Program-made: the position numbers and the translations under genes
Notes under the pieces: generated by a model
The model's database searches: none
Told to the model about the DNA's origin: nothing
What the model saw: the letters and a program-made list of their open reading frames with translations, nothing else
In this document: in pieces, positions 8,246-17,122 of the stretch
How positions within the stretch are numbered: position 1 is the first letter of the stretch
How the letters are laid out: each line of letters begins with the position of its first letter
From: Shimia_B sp038528385
Lineage (GTDB): Bacteria; Pseudomonadota; Alphaproteobacteria; Rhodobacterales; Rhodobacteraceae
Direction: 5' to 3'
NCBI GenBank assembly: GCA_038528385.1
Contig: JBCBET010000001.1
Coordinates: 1-64,000 of the forward strand
DNA length: 64,000 bases

Positions 8246-9136
8246 ATGCTCAAATCCATGACAGCCTACGCGAGCGCCACGGGCAGCTCCGGCGCCTTCT
8301 CCTGGGCGTGGGACCTGCGCGGCGTGAACGGCAAGGGGCTCGACCTCCGGCTCCGGCTTCCGGACTGGATAGAAGGGCTTGAACCGGCGGTACGGGCCAC
8401 GTTGAGCGCGGCGCTGAGCCGCGGCAACATCCAGGTCTCGCTCAAGATCACGCGCAGCACCGAGGCGGGCGGCCAGGCGGCGCTCAACGCGGGCGCGGTG
8501 GACGCCGTGCTCAGTCAACTTAGGGAGATCGAGGCCCGCGCGGCACAGGCCCATGTCCCGCTCTCGCCCAGCCGCGCGGTGGATATATTAACCATGCGCG
8601 CCGTGGCGGATGCCCAGGCCGACGATGACGGCGGCCCCGAATTGGCGGCCAAACTCAAGGCCGACGTGGTTAACGTGGTGGACGCCTTCGCGGCCATGCG
8701 CGCCGAGGAGGGTGCGGCCCTCGCGCGCGTCATCACGGCCCAGCTCGAGGCGATCAGCGGGCTCGTGGTCGAGGCGCGCGCGCTCTTGCCCGACCGCGCC
8801 GCCGCGCAGGCAGAGGCCTTTCGCGCGGGGCTGGCGCGGATCCTGCAGGGCGCCGACCTCGACGAAGGGCGCGTGGCCCAAGAGCTCGCGCAGCTCGCCA
8901 TCAAATCCGACGTCATGGAAGAGATCGACCGCCTGGAGGCCCACATTGCCGCGGCCCGCGAGCTTCTTGCGGCCGACGGCCCCGTGGGCCGCAAGTTCGA
9001 CTTCCTCATGCAGGAGTTCAACCGGGAGGCGAATACGCTTTGCGCGAAATCGGGCGACGGCGCGCTGACGCGGATCGGGCTCGACCTCAAGGTCGCCATC
9101 GATCAGATGCGCGAGCAGATCCAGAACGTGGAGTGA
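8246..9136 (+). CDS. YicC-family endoribonuclease-like protein
   Basis: This 296-residue cytoplasmic protein begins MLKSMTAYA and ends EQIQNVE, both signatures of the YicC/YloC family. The conserved core includes WDLRGVNGKGLDLRLRLP, RGNIQVSLKI, and near the C-terminus GRKFDFLMQEFNREANTLCAKS. E. coli YicC is implicated in RNA turnover (RyhB decay). It lies five bases before gmk, a very widely conserved pairing. The start at 8246 follows GGGACGCGGA and matches family length; an in-frame ATG at 8207 is rejected. Confidence 0.94.
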   Translation: MLKSMTAYASATGSSGAFSWAWDLRGVNGKGLDLRLRLPDWIEGLEPAVRATLSAALSRGNIQVSLKITRSTEAGGQAALNAGAVDAVLSQLREIEARAAQAHVPLSPSRAVDILTMRAVADAQADDDGGPELAAKLKADVVNVVDAFAAMRAEEGAALARVITAQLEAISGLVVEARALLPDRAAAQAEAFRAGLARILQGADLDEGRVAQELAQLAIKSDVMEEIDRLEAHIAAARELLAADGPVGRKFDFLMQEFNREANTLCAKSGDGALTRIGLDLKVAIDQMREQIQNVE

Positions 9137-9141
9137 CCCCC

Positions 9142-9777
9142 ATGCGTCGCGGCCTTCTCATCATCCTCTCCTCGCCCTCGGGTGCGGGCAAGAGCACGCT
9201 CGCCCGGCGGCTTCGCGCCTGGGACGGCTCGATCCGGTTTTCCGTCTCCGCCACCACCCGCGCGCCGCGCCCGGGCGAAACCGACGGGGCGGATTACCAT
9301 TTCACCAGCGAGCCCGTTTTCAAGCGCATGGTCGCCAATGGCGAGATGCTCGAACACGCCCATGTCTTCGGCAATTTCTACGGCTCGCCGATTGCGCCCG
9401 TGCAGGAGGCGGTGGAGGCGGGCTGCGACGTGCTCTTCGACATCGACTGGCAGGGGGCGCAGCAGATTAAGAACTCCGTCCTCGGGCCCAACGTGCTCTC
9501 GGTCTTTCTCCTGCCGCCCTCCATCGCGGAGCTGCGCCGCAGGCTCGAGGCGCGCGGGCAGGACGACGCAACCACCATCGCCAAGCGCATGCGCAAGAGC
9601 TGGGACGAGATCAGCCGCTGGTCGGAATACGACTACGTGCTCGTCAACGAGGATCTCGACGCCACCGAGGACAAGCTCAAGACCATCATCGCGGCAACGC
9701 GCATGGCGCGGGTCCAGCAGCCGGACCTGCAAAACCAGGCCCGCGCGCTGCAACAGGAATTCGAGGAGAGCACATGA
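9142..9777 (+). CDS. gmk: Guanylate kinase
   Basis: It phosphorylates GMP to GDP with ATP in purine nucleotide synthesis and salvage. The 211-residue protein has P-loop SSPSGAGKST at about 10-19, the GMP-binding block SVSATTRAPRPGETDGADYHF, VFGNFYGSP, the DIDWQGAQQ motif and the lid region RMRKSWDEISRWSEYDYV. Its stop overlaps the next gene's start by ATGA. It works with guaB (57.4-58.9 kb) in GTP supply. Confidence 0.97.
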   Translation: MRRGLLIILSSPSGAGKSTLARRLRAWDGSIRFSVSATTRAPRPGETDGADYHFTSEPVFKRMVANGEMLEHAHVFGNFYGSPIAPVQEAVEAGCDVLFDIDWQGAQQIKNSVLGPNVLSVFLLPPSIAELRRRLEARGQDDATTIAKRMRKSWDEISRWSEYDYVLVNEDLDATEDKLKTIIAATRMARVQQPDLQNQARALQQEFEEST

Positions 9778-10301
9778 CGCTTTACGCGCTCGACGGACAG
9801 GCGCCGCGGACGCCCGCGGACGGGGATTACTGGATCGCGCCCGGCGCCCATGTGATGGGCAATGTCGCCATCGCTGCGGGCGTGGGCATCTGGTTCGGCG
9901 CCGTGCTGCGCGGCGACAACGAGCCCATCACCGTGGGCGCGGGGACCAACATCCAGGAAAACAGCATCCTGCACACCGATATGGGCTATCCGCTCACCAT
10001 CGGGACGAATTGCACCATCGGGCACAAGGCCATGCTCCACGGCTGCACCATCGGGGACACCACGCTCATCGGGATGGGGGCCACGGTGCTCAACGGTGCC
10101 AAGATCGGAAAGAACTGCCTCATAGGGGCCTGCGCGCTCATCACGGAGGGCAAGGAGATCCCCGACGGCTCCCTCGTCATGGGCGCGCCGGGGAAGGTCG
10201 TGCGCACGCTCGACGCCGCCGCCATCGAGGGGCTCACGGCCTCCGCGCTGGGGTACCAGGCCAACATGCGCCGCTTCCGCGCCGGGCTCGATCCCCAGTG
10301 A
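9774..10301 (+). CDS. Gamma-carbonic anhydrase family protein
   Basis: This 175-residue left-handed beta-helix protein is built of hexapeptide repeats. The three zinc-ligand histidines of gamma carbonic anhydrases appear as H67 (ILHTD), H84 and H89 (IGHKAMLHG), with the conserved R46/D48 pair in LRGDNEPI and Q61. It may hydrate CO2 or only bind it, as YrdA/CaiE-like members lack proven activity. Translation is coupled to gmk by a 4-base overlap, and to the following PLP gene by a GTGA overlap. Confidence 0.92.
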   Translation: MTLYALDGQAPRTPADGDYWIAPGAHVMGNVAIAAGVGIWFGAVLRGDNEPITVGAGTNIQENSILHTDMGYPLTIGTNCTIGHKAMLHGCTIGDTTLIGMGATVLNGAKIGKNCLIGACALITEGKEIPDGSLVMGAPGKVVRTLDAAAIEGLTASALGYQANMRRFRAGLDPQ

Positions 10302-11455
10302 CGCGCCGCCTGCGGCCCGCACCGTTCGCGGGGCACCCGCTCGTGAGCCCGCTGCAGGCGTCAGTGGTCTATACGGCCGACACCCCGTCGGAGCTCGACG
10401 CCATGTATGTGGAGCGCTCGGGCTACACCTATTCCCGGGAGGGCCATCCCAACGCCGCCACCCTGGCGCGCATGATCGACACGTTGGAGGGCGTGGAGGG
10501 CGGCGTCGTCACCGGGAGCGGCATGGGCGCGGTGGCGCTCGCGCTGCTGGCGCGCCTCGGGGCGGGAGACCATGCCCTGGGCTCCACGCAGCTCTACGGG
10601 CGCTCGCTGCGTCTCATGGTCGAGGAACTGCCGCGGCTGGGCATCGCCACCGACCTCTTCGATCCCACGGATGCCGCGAGCGCCGCCGCCCTGATCCGGC
10701 CGGAGACGCGGGCGATGCTGGTGGAGGTCGTCTCCAACCCCACGTTGCGGGTGGCCGACATCGCGGGGCTCGCGGCGCTCTGCCGGGACCACGCCGTCGC
10801 GCTCATTATCGACAATACCTTCACGACCCCGCGCGGGTTCGCGGCGTTCGACCACGGCGCCGATATCGTGCTCCATTCGGTGACGAAGCTCCTGAGCGGC
10901 CATTCGGATGCCATGCTGGGCTGGGTGGCCGCGCGGGAGCCGGAGGTGAACGCGCGCCTCGACGTGCTGTCGGCCACCTGGGGCACGACGCCCGCGCCCT
11001 TCGATTGCTGGATGGCGGAGCGGGGGCTTCTGTCCTTCCCGCTGCGCCACGAGCGGGCGGAGGCCAACGCCGCCGCGCTCGCCCAGGCGCTGGCGGAGAT
11101 GGAGGGGGTGACGCGCGTGCTCTACCCCGGGCGCGCGGACCATCCCGACCACGCCCGCGCCGAGGCCCTGCTGGGCTCCCACGGGGGAACGATGGTGTCT
11201 TTCGAGATCGCCGGGGGACGCGCCGAGGCCGATGCATTGGCGAAGGCCGCGCCTATGCCCTTTGCGCCCACGCTGGGCGATATCGCCACGACGCTCTCGC
11301 ACCCCGCCACGTCGAGCCACCGCGCGTTGAGCGTGGAGGGGCGCGCCGCCCTCGGCATCAGCGAGGGGTTTTTTCGCCTGTCGGTGGGGGTGGAGCCGGT
11401 GGCGGAGCTCCTCACCGGGCTCGAGCGGGCCGTCGCGGCCGCGCGGCAGGCCTGA
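10298..11455 (+). CDS. Cys/Met metabolism PLP-dependent enzyme (trans-sulfuration family)
   Basis: This 385-residue enzyme starts at a GTG that overlaps the carbonic anhydrase stop (GTGA). Schiff-base lysine K197 lies in LHSVTKLLSGHSD, with PLP-ring residues in GSGMGAVALALL and IIDNTFTTP. The fold is that of cystathionine gamma-lyase/synthase and methionine gamma-lyase. The C-terminal THPATSSHR-type motif appears as LSHPATSSHRALS. The substrate (cystathionine, methionine or homoserine ester) cannot be read. A long in-frame open stretch runs upstream through gmk, but it is a shadow of that gene. Confidence 0.88.
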   Translation: MTRRLRPAPFAGHPLVSPLQASVVYTADTPSELDAMYVERSGYTYSREGHPNAATLARMIDTLEGVEGGVVTGSGMGAVALALLARLGAGDHALGSTQLYGRSLRLMVEELPRLGIATDLFDPTDAASAAALIRPETRAMLVEVVSNPTLRVADIAGLAALCRDHAVALIIDNTFTTPRGFAAFDHGADIVLHSVTKLLSGHSDAMLGWVAAREPEVNARLDVLSATWGTTPAPFDCWMAERGLLSFPLRHERAEANAAALAQALAEMEGVTRVLYPGRADHPDHARAEALLGSHGGTMVSFEIAGGRAEADALAKAAPMPFAPTLGDIATTLSHPATSSHRALSVEGRAALGISEGFFRLSVGVEPVAELLTGLERAVAAARQA

Positions 11456-11457
11456 GC

Positions 11458-11844
11458 TCAGTGCAGGGCGGGCGGTGCCTCGTCCAGCATGATCACGTCG
11501 AAATCGAGGTCCGGGGCGATGCGCCGTATCTCCCGGCGGATGACCTCGGGCTTCGGCACGGATTTCGTCACGGCGCAGTATCGGCCCCTATATCCCAGGG
11601 CCGCCAGACGCTCGGCCACATCGCTCGGGTCGATGTCGGGGTCAAAGAGCGGGCTGATCACCACGGAGGGCTGGAGCAGGGCCAGGAATTCCGGCGTCAA
11701 CTGCTCGAACGCGATGGAGCGCCGCTCCGCCCCCGGGGCGGAATGCGCGCGCAGCGCCGCATCATGGTCCACAGGCCCGATGAAAAGCACGGGCGCGGGC
11801 GCAAGCGAATCGATGACCGAAGCGAGAACAGGGGCCTTGAACAT
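11458..11844 (-). CDS. Conserved hypothetical protein beside phoR
   Basis: This 128-residue protein was not recognised. It alternates hydrophobic strands and helices (PVLFIGPVD, PSVVISPLFDP, ALGYRGRYCAVTKSV, LDFDVIML) in a Rossmann/receiver-like rhythm, but lacks the acidic pocket and Lys of a working receiver. It ends two bases past the PLP gene (convergent) and is divergent from phoR, 116 bases away. The ribosome binding site is weak. It is kept as a gene because the region is otherwise empty and codon use resembles its neighbours. Confidence 0.6.
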   Translation of the reverse strand: MFKAPVLASVIDSLAPAPVLFIGPVDHDAALRAHSAPGAERRSIAFEQLTPEFLALLQPSVVISPLFDPDIDPSDVAERLAALGYRGRYCAVTKSVPKPEVIRREIRRIAPDLDFDVIMLDEAPPALH

Positions 11845-11960
11845 GATGCGCCGAGATGCCTTTTGAGCAAAGAAATGGATGGCGAGCGGGCAGTGCGAAG
11901 TCGCCGTACGTCACGTGAGTTGGACAGTCATGGTACCCGATGTGTTAACCCCCGTAAAGC

Positions 11961-12995
11961 ATGGATAGAATTGCCGACCAGGCCGCCGTCATCGGCGCGA
12001 TCCCGCTGCCCGCGATGGTCGTGGGGCGCGACAAGCGTGTGTTGCTGATGAACGAGGGCGCGTGCGCGCTCCTCGGTCGGGATGCCAGCGGCAGCCACTA
12101 CACCTCCGTCCTGCGTCAGCCCCCGGCCACGGCGGCGCTGGAGGGCACGCTCGCAGACAGCCGCAAACGCTCCGCGCGGATCTATGTGAGCAACGGCGCG
12201 GGCAGCGCCACCTGGAAGCTCGACATCGCGTCCCTGGGCGAGACCGCCCGCGACAGTGCCCTCATCGTGTTTCAGGATATCTCTGGTGAAGAGGGGCTCG
12301 GCCGGATGCGGCGCGACTTCGTGGCCAATGTGAGCCATGAGCTTCGCACGCCGCTCACCGCCCTCCTCGGCTTCATCGAGACGCTGCGCGGACCGGCACG
12401 CAAGGACGAGGCGGCGCTCGACCGGTTTCTGGGCATGATGGAATCGGAGGCGGAGCGGATGAACCGCCTGGTGCAGGACCTCCTGTCGCTCAGCCGCCTG
12501 GAAAGCCAGGCGAAGCTGCGCCCGGAGCGGCGCGTGAACATCGCGGAGGTGGTTCGTGAAGCCGCGGAGACGGTGGGCCACGCCATGAAGGGCCACGGGA
12601 CGGCGGTGGCGCTCGATATTCCGGATGGCGAGATCTGGATCGCCGGAGAGCGGGACCAGCTGCTCCAGGTCGTGCGCAACCTCCTGGAGAACGCGATCAA
12701 GTATGGGGGCGGGCAGGTGGATGTGCATCTGAGCCGCACCGACCGCGACCTCGCCACGCGCGGGCCGGCGGTCATTCTCGACATTACCGATAACGGAGAG
12801 GGGATCGACCCCCTCGACGTGCCGCGCCTCACGGAGCGGTTCTACCGCGTGGACACCCACCGGTCCCGCGCCCATGGCGGCACGGGCCTGGGTCTGGCCA
12901 TCGTCAAACACATCGTCGAACGCCACCGCGGGCGGCTTCGCATCAGTTCGGCCAAGGGCGAGGGCTCCGTTTTCACGGTGATCCTGCCGGCCTAG
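11961..12995 (+). CDS. phoR: Phosphate regulon sensor histidine kinase PhoR
   Basis: It senses phosphate status through the Pst/PhoU complex and phosphorylates PhoB. The 344-residue protein carries a PAS domain (about 5-110), HisKA with phosphoacceptor H126 in VSHELRTPLTALLGFIE, and HATPase_c with N-box LLENAIKYGGG, ITDNGEGI and GGTGLGLAIVKHIVERHRG. No transmembrane helix precedes the PAS domain, unlike E. coli PhoR, so membrane contact would need partners. It heads the cluster phoR-pstSCAB-phoU-phoB, the usual order in this family of bacteria. Confidence 0.93.
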   Translation: MDRIADQAAVIGAIPLPAMVVGRDKRVLLMNEGACALLGRDASGSHYTSVLRQPPATAALEGTLADSRKRSARIYVSNGAGSATWKLDIASLGETARDSALIVFQDISGEEGLGRMRRDFVANVSHELRTPLTALLGFIETLRGPARKDEAALDRFLGMMESEAERMNRLVQDLLSLSRLESQAKLRPERRVNIAEVVREAAETVGHAMKGHGTAVALDIPDGEIWIAGERDQLLQVVRNLLENAIKYGGGQVDVHLSRTDRDLATRGPAVILDITDNGEGIDPLDVPRLTERFYRVDTHRSRAHGGTGLGLAIVKHIVERHRGRLRISSAKGEGSVFTVILPA

Positions 12996-13032
12996 GGCCG
13001 CGCTGCGCGCGATGCCGCCCGGCGGCGGGTCT

Positions 13033-13065
13033 TGTCGCAAAATCGTTACAAAACCTTTGCAAAAG
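13033..13065 (+). promoter_or_regulatory. Pho-box-like triple 11-bp direct repeat upstream of pstS
   Basis: Three head-to-tail 11-mers, TGTCGCAAAAT, CGTTACAAAAC and CTTTGCAAAAG, fit the pattern YKTYRCAAAAN. The period equals that of known PhoB half-sites (CTGTCAT plus 4 AT-rich bases). It lies 81 bases before the pstS start, and GCATAGC at 13065-13071 is a possible -10. PhoB is encoded at the end of the same cluster. Confidence 0.75.
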
Positions 13066-13145
13066 CATAGCACGCGGCGGGTAGGCCGCGCCGTAATCGG
13101 CAGCTTTGGGGGCTGCCGTATGGCAAAAGCAAGGAGCTTTCCCAC

Positions 13146-14183
13146 ATGACATTCGTCAAATTCACCGCAACCGCCGTGGCTGCCCTGTCGCTCGCCGGCG
13201 CAGCCCAGGCCCGTGACCAGGTGCAGATCGCAGGGTCGTCCACCGTGCTGCCCTACGCGTCCATCGTGGCCGAGCTTTTCGGTGACAACACGGACTTCCC
13301 GACACCGGTCGTCGAATCCGGCGGTTCCTCCTCCGGTCTGCGCCGCTTCTGCGAGGGCGTGGGCGTCAACACCATCGACATCGCCAACGCCTCCCGCGCC
13401 ATCCGCGAGAGCGAAGTGGCCGCCTGTGCCGAGGCCGGCGTCACCGACATCATCGAAGTGCGCATCGGCTATGACGGCATCGTCTTCGCCTCCCAGATCG
13501 ACGGGCCGGCCTACACCGCCTTCACGCCGTCGGACTGGTTCAACGCCCTCGCACCGCGCGTGATGGTTGACGGCGCGCTCGTCGACAACCCGCACACGAT
13601 GTGGTCGGACTTCAACGGTGACCTGCCCTCCGAGGAGATCATCGCCTTCATCCCGGGCACCAAGCACGGCACGCGCGAAGTCTTCGAAGAGAAGGTGATC
13701 GCGGCGGGCTGCGAGGCCACCGGCGCATTCGAGGCCATGATGGCCGCCGGCATGTCCGAGGACGACGCCGAGGATGCCTGCCTCGAGGTGCGCACCGATG
13801 GCCGCTCCGTGGACATCGATGGTGACTACACCGAGACCCTCGCGCGCATCGACGCCAACGCCAACGGCATCGGCGTGTTCGGCCTGGCGTTCTACGAGAA
13901 CAACACCGACAAGCTCAAGGTCGCGACCATGTCCGGCGTGGCACCGTCCACGGAGACGATCGCCACCGGCGAGTACCCCGTGTCGCGTCCGCTGTTTTTC
14001 TACATCAAGGCAGCGCATATCGGCGTGATCCCGGGCCTCAAGGAGTACGCTCAGTTCTTCATGGCCGACGAGATCGCAGGCCCCGCCGGCCCGCTCGCCA
14101 ACTACGGCCTCGTGGCCGATCCCGAGCTCGCCGCGACGCAGGCGATGATCGAGGCGGAAGAGGTCATGGGCTCCGCCATGTAA
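13146..14183 (+). CDS. pstS: Phosphate ABC transporter substrate-binding protein PstS
   Basis: This periplasmic phosphate-binding protein is 345 residues with a signal peptide ending near AGAAQA. The phosphate site is visible as IAGSSTVLPY near the mature N-terminus, ESGGSSSGLRRFCEGVG, and PGTKHGTREVFEEKV. An AAGGAG site lies 10 bases before the ATG. The leader carries a 7-bp hairpin (13098-13118) and the Pho-box-like repeat. Two hairpins follow the stop, consistent with excess PstS over the membrane subunits. Confidence 0.96.
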   Translation: MTFVKFTATAVAALSLAGAAQARDQVQIAGSSTVLPYASIVAELFGDNTDFPTPVVESGGSSSGLRRFCEGVGVNTIDIANASRAIRESEVAACAEAGVTDIIEVRIGYDGIVFASQIDGPAYTAFTPSDWFNALAPRVMVDGALVDNPHTMWSDFNGDLPSEEIIAFIPGTKHGTREVFEEKVIAAGCEATGAFEAMMAAGMSEDDAEDACLEVRTDGRSVDIDGDYTETLARIDANANGIGVFGLAFYENNTDKLKVATMSGVAPSTETIATGEYPVSRPLFFYIKAAHIGVIPGLKEYAQFFMADEIAGPAGPLANYGLVADPELAATQAMIEAEEVMGSAM

Positions 14184-14263
14184 GCCTCGCGGGTCCTCGC
14201 GCCGGTCTCCCCGCGCGAGGCCCCAAGCTCAAGGCGAGGCAGCTCAGAAATGGGCTGCCTCGC
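14184..14263 (+). promoter_or_regulatory. Two hairpins in the pstS-pstC gap, the second abutting the pstC start
   Basis: Hairpin one pairs GCCTCGCG (14184-14191) with CGCGAGGC (14214-14221) right after the pstS stop. Hairpin two has a perfect 10-bp stem, GCGAGGCAGC (14234-14243) with GCTGCCTCGC (14254-14263), and ends on the base before the pstC ATG. The AAGGCGAGG stretch that could serve as ribosome binding site is mostly inside the 5' arm, so folding should affect pstC translation. Confidence 0.7.
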
Positions 14264-15775
14264 ATGTCTCTGACCAAGGATGCCAGTGTCATGGCGGCAG
14301 GTACCATCGTCCTCGTTCTCCTCGCGCTCGGCGCGGTCAGCTACATCGCCGTGCGCCGCAAGGCCATGGCATCGGCAGGAGGGGACCGACGCAACCTGCA
14401 CTCGCTGCCATCCTATTACGGGTCGAACGGCGCGCTCGCCGTGCTCGTCCCGTCGCTTCTGGCCCTTGCGATCTGGGCCGTCCTGCAGCCGATCATCATC
14501 AGCGCATCGATCCGCGGGGACATTACCGATCAGCAGCTCATCACCGACGGGCTCAACATGAGCCTCGTGCTCTCCGACGTGCGGCGCGTGGCCGACGGGC
14601 TCGACCTCGCCGTGGCCGAGGGGGCCATGACCGAGGAGATGGCCGAGAACGTGCGCACCGATTTCACCGATGTGCGCCAGCGGTTGGGCGATGTGGGCGT
14701 GGCGCTCGGCTCCGACGTGGATCAGGGGATCCTGCGCAGCGCCCAGGAGTATCGGTCGATGACGGCGACGGGCGACGTCCTGCGCACGGTCTTCGTGCTC
14801 TTCATCGCCGCGGCGGGCTTCGCGTTTGCGTGGTTCCGCACCGACAAGGCTTTCCGGGCGCGCAACACCGTGGAGCGGGCCGTGATGGCGCTCCTCGTGG
14901 CGGCGGCGTCCATCGCGATCCTGACCACCGTCGGCATCGTGCTCTCGCTCATCTTCAACACGATCGAGTTCCTGCAGGTTTATCCGCCCGCGCAATTCTT
15001 CTTCAATCTCGAATGGGCGCCGAGCTTCACGGGCCGGGGCGGGGCCTCTTCGCTGGGCGTGCTGCCGCTCCTCTGGGGGACGCTCTACATCTCCCTCGTG
15101 GCGCTCTGTGTGGCCGTGCCCATCGGGCTCTTCGCCGCGATCTACCTCTCCGAATACGCCACGCCCGCCGTGCGGTCGGTGGCCAAGCCGCTCCTGGAGG
15201 TGCTGGCAGGCATCCCCACCATCGTCTACGGCCTCTTCGCGCTCCTGACGGTGGGGCCGTTCCTCGTGTCGGTCTTCGGCGATGGCGGCGCGCTCGGCGT
15301 GTCGTGGATGTCGGGCGGCACGGCGGTCATGACCGCCGGTCTCGTCATGGGGCTCATGCTCATCCCCTTCGTGTCCTCGCTTTCGGACGACATCATCAAC
15401 GCCGTGCCCCAGGCCATGCGCGACGGCTCGCTCGGCCTCGGCGCGACGCATTCCGAGACGATCCGGCAGGTGGTGCTGCCCGCGGCGCTGCCCGGCATCG
15501 TGGGCGCGATCCTGCTCGCGGCCTCTCGCGCCATCGGCGAGACGATGATCGTGGTGCTCGGGGCAGGGGCGGCGGCCCGGCTCTCGCTCAACCCGTTCGA
15601 GGCCATGACCACGGTCACCGCCAAGATCGTCTCCCAGCTCACCGGGGACAGCGACTTCGCCTCGCCTGAAGCCCTCGTGGCTTTCGCGCTCGGCATGACG
15701 CTCTTCGTCATCACGCTCGGGCTCAACGTCTTCGCCCTCTACATCGTCCGCAAGTATCGGGAGCAGTACGAATGA
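14264..15775 (+). CDS. pstC: Phosphate ABC transporter permease PstC
   Basis: This inner-membrane permease of the Pst importer has 503 residues, longer than E. coli PstC (319). Two N-terminal membrane segments and a loop of about 100 residues precede the transport domain. That domain starts around LPLLWGTLYISLVALCVAVPIGLFAAIYLSEY and includes the EAA-type loop GLGATHSETIRQVVLPAALPGIV. The long N-terminus is common in alphaproteobacterial PstC. The ATG at 14264 directly follows a hairpin; an alternative in-frame ATG at 14291 has AAGGA upstream. The stop overlaps pstA by ATGA. Confidence 0.94.
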   Translation: MSLTKDASVMAAGTIVLVLLALGAVSYIAVRRKAMASAGGDRRNLHSLPSYYGSNGALAVLVPSLLALAIWAVLQPIIISASIRGDITDQQLITDGLNMSLVLSDVRRVADGLDLAVAEGAMTEEMAENVRTDFTDVRQRLGDVGVALGSDVDQGILRSAQEYRSMTATGDVLRTVFVLFIAAAGFAFAWFRTDKAFRARNTVERAVMALLVAAASIAILTTVGIVLSLIFNTIEFLQVYPPAQFFFNLEWAPSFTGRGGASSLGVLPLLWGTLYISLVALCVAVPIGLFAAIYLSEYATPAVRSVAKPLLEVLAGIPTIVYGLFALLTVGPFLVSVFGDGGALGVSWMSGGTAVMTAGLVMGLMLIPFVSSLSDDIINAVPQAMRDGSLGLGATHSETIRQVVLPAALPGIVGAILLAASRAIGETMIVVLGAGAAARLSLNPFEAMTTVTAKIVSQLTGDSDFASPEALVAFALGMTLFVITLGLNVFALYIVRKYREQYE

Positions 15776-17106
15776 CCGACGCAACAGCCCCCGCCGCGGA
15801 GCCCGCCCGCCCCAAGGCCAAATCGCTCCTGTCGGTCGATGACCGCACGAAGAAGCGCAACGCCGCCGAAACCCGGTTCAAGGCCTATGGCGTGGCCGCG
15901 ATCGTCACGGGCCTCCTCGCCCTCGTGGTGCTGCTCTGGGCGATCCTGTCCAACGGCATCCCGGCCTTCCAGCGCACGGTGGTGCAGGTCGACATGATGG
16001 TGTCGCAGGCCGAGTTCGACGCCGCCGAGGCCACGCTCTTCAAGACGGCCGAATACGAGAACCTCTTCATCGGGGCGCTGTCGAGCGCGCTCGAAAGCTC
16101 CGGCATCGACGCCGACCTCGACCCCGACGCGCTCGAGCGGTTGGTGGGCTCCGTGGGCTCCGATATCCGCGATTTCTTCCGCGAGAACCCCGCGCAGCTC
16201 GGCGAAACCGTCCGCTTCGAGCTTCCGGCGGCCTCCGCCGTCGACCGCTATTTCAAGGGCTCGCTCGCGGTGGAAAACATTACCGAGGAGAACCGCTTCA
16301 TCCAACCGGAGGACCTCGTCGTGGCCGAGGCCATGAAAGAAGCGGGCCTCATGGCCAGCATCTTCGACTGGAACTTCATCACCGGCGTCGACACCGGCGT
16401 CGACAATGCCGGGGCCGCGGGCATCGGCGCGTCCGTGCTCGGCTCGTTCCTGATGATGATCGTCGTCCTCGTGCTGGCCCTGCCTATCGGCGTGGCGGCC
16501 TCGATCTACCTGGAGGAGTTCGCGCCGAAGAACCGCTTCACCGATCTCATCGAGGTGAACATCTCCAACCTCGCCGCGGTGCCCTCCATCGTGTTCGGGA
16601 TCCTGGGCCTGGCGGTCTTCATCCAGTTCATGCACCTGCCGCAATCGGCACCGCTCGTGGGCGGGCTCGTGCTCACGCTCATGACGCTGCCCACGATCAT
16701 CATCTCCACCCGCGCCTCGCTGAAGGCCGTGCCGCCCTCCATCCGCGACGCGGCGCTCGGGGTCGGCGCCTCGAAGATGCAGGCCGTCTTCCACCACGTG
16801 CTGCCGCTCGCCGCGCCGGGCATCCTCACGGGCACGATCATCGGCCTCGCGCAGGCCTTGGGCGAGACGGCGCCGCTCCTTCTCATCGGGATGGTGGGTT
16901 TCGTGGCGCGCTACCCCGACACCTTCCTCAGCGGGCTCGAGGGGCCGAACTCCGCCATGCCCGCGCAGATCTTTAACTGGGCCTCGCGCTCCGACGCGGT
17001 CTTCACGGAGAAGGCCTGGGGCGGGATCATTCTGTTGCTTCTCTTCCTCTTCACGATGAACATCATCGCAATTCTCCTGCGCCGCCGTTTCGAGCGCCGG
17101 TGGTAG
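15772..17106 (+). CDS. pstA: Phosphate ABC transporter permease PstA
   Basis: This second membrane subunit has 444 residues. An N-terminal extension of about 200 residues (DUF3333-like, one membrane helix at about 40-65 and a periplasmic segment) precedes the six-helix permease domain. That domain opens at GIGASVLGSFLMMIVVLVLALPIGVAASIYLEEF and carries the ATPase-contact loop GVGASKMQAVFHHVLPLAAPGILTG. It is translationally coupled to pstC (ATGA) and followed by pstB after 16 bases. Confidence 0.95.
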   Translation: MTDATAPAAEPARPKAKSLLSVDDRTKKRNAAETRFKAYGVAAIVTGLLALVVLLWAILSNGIPAFQRTVVQVDMMVSQAEFDAAEATLFKTAEYENLFIGALSSALESSGIDADLDPDALERLVGSVGSDIRDFFRENPAQLGETVRFELPAASAVDRYFKGSLAVENITEENRFIQPEDLVVAEAMKEAGLMASIFDWNFITGVDTGVDNAGAAGIGASVLGSFLMMIVVLVLALPIGVAASIYLEEFAPKNRFTDLIEVNISNLAAVPSIVFGILGLAVFIQFMHLPQSAPLVGGLVLTLMTLPTIIISTRASLKAVPPSIRDAALGVGASKMQAVFHHVLPLAAPGILTGTIIGLAQALGETAPLLLIGMVGFVARYPDTFLSGLEGPNSAMPAQIFNWASRSDAVFTEKAWGGIILLLLFLFTMNIIAILLRRRFERRW

Positions 17107-17122
17107 GCAAGGACCCGAACCC

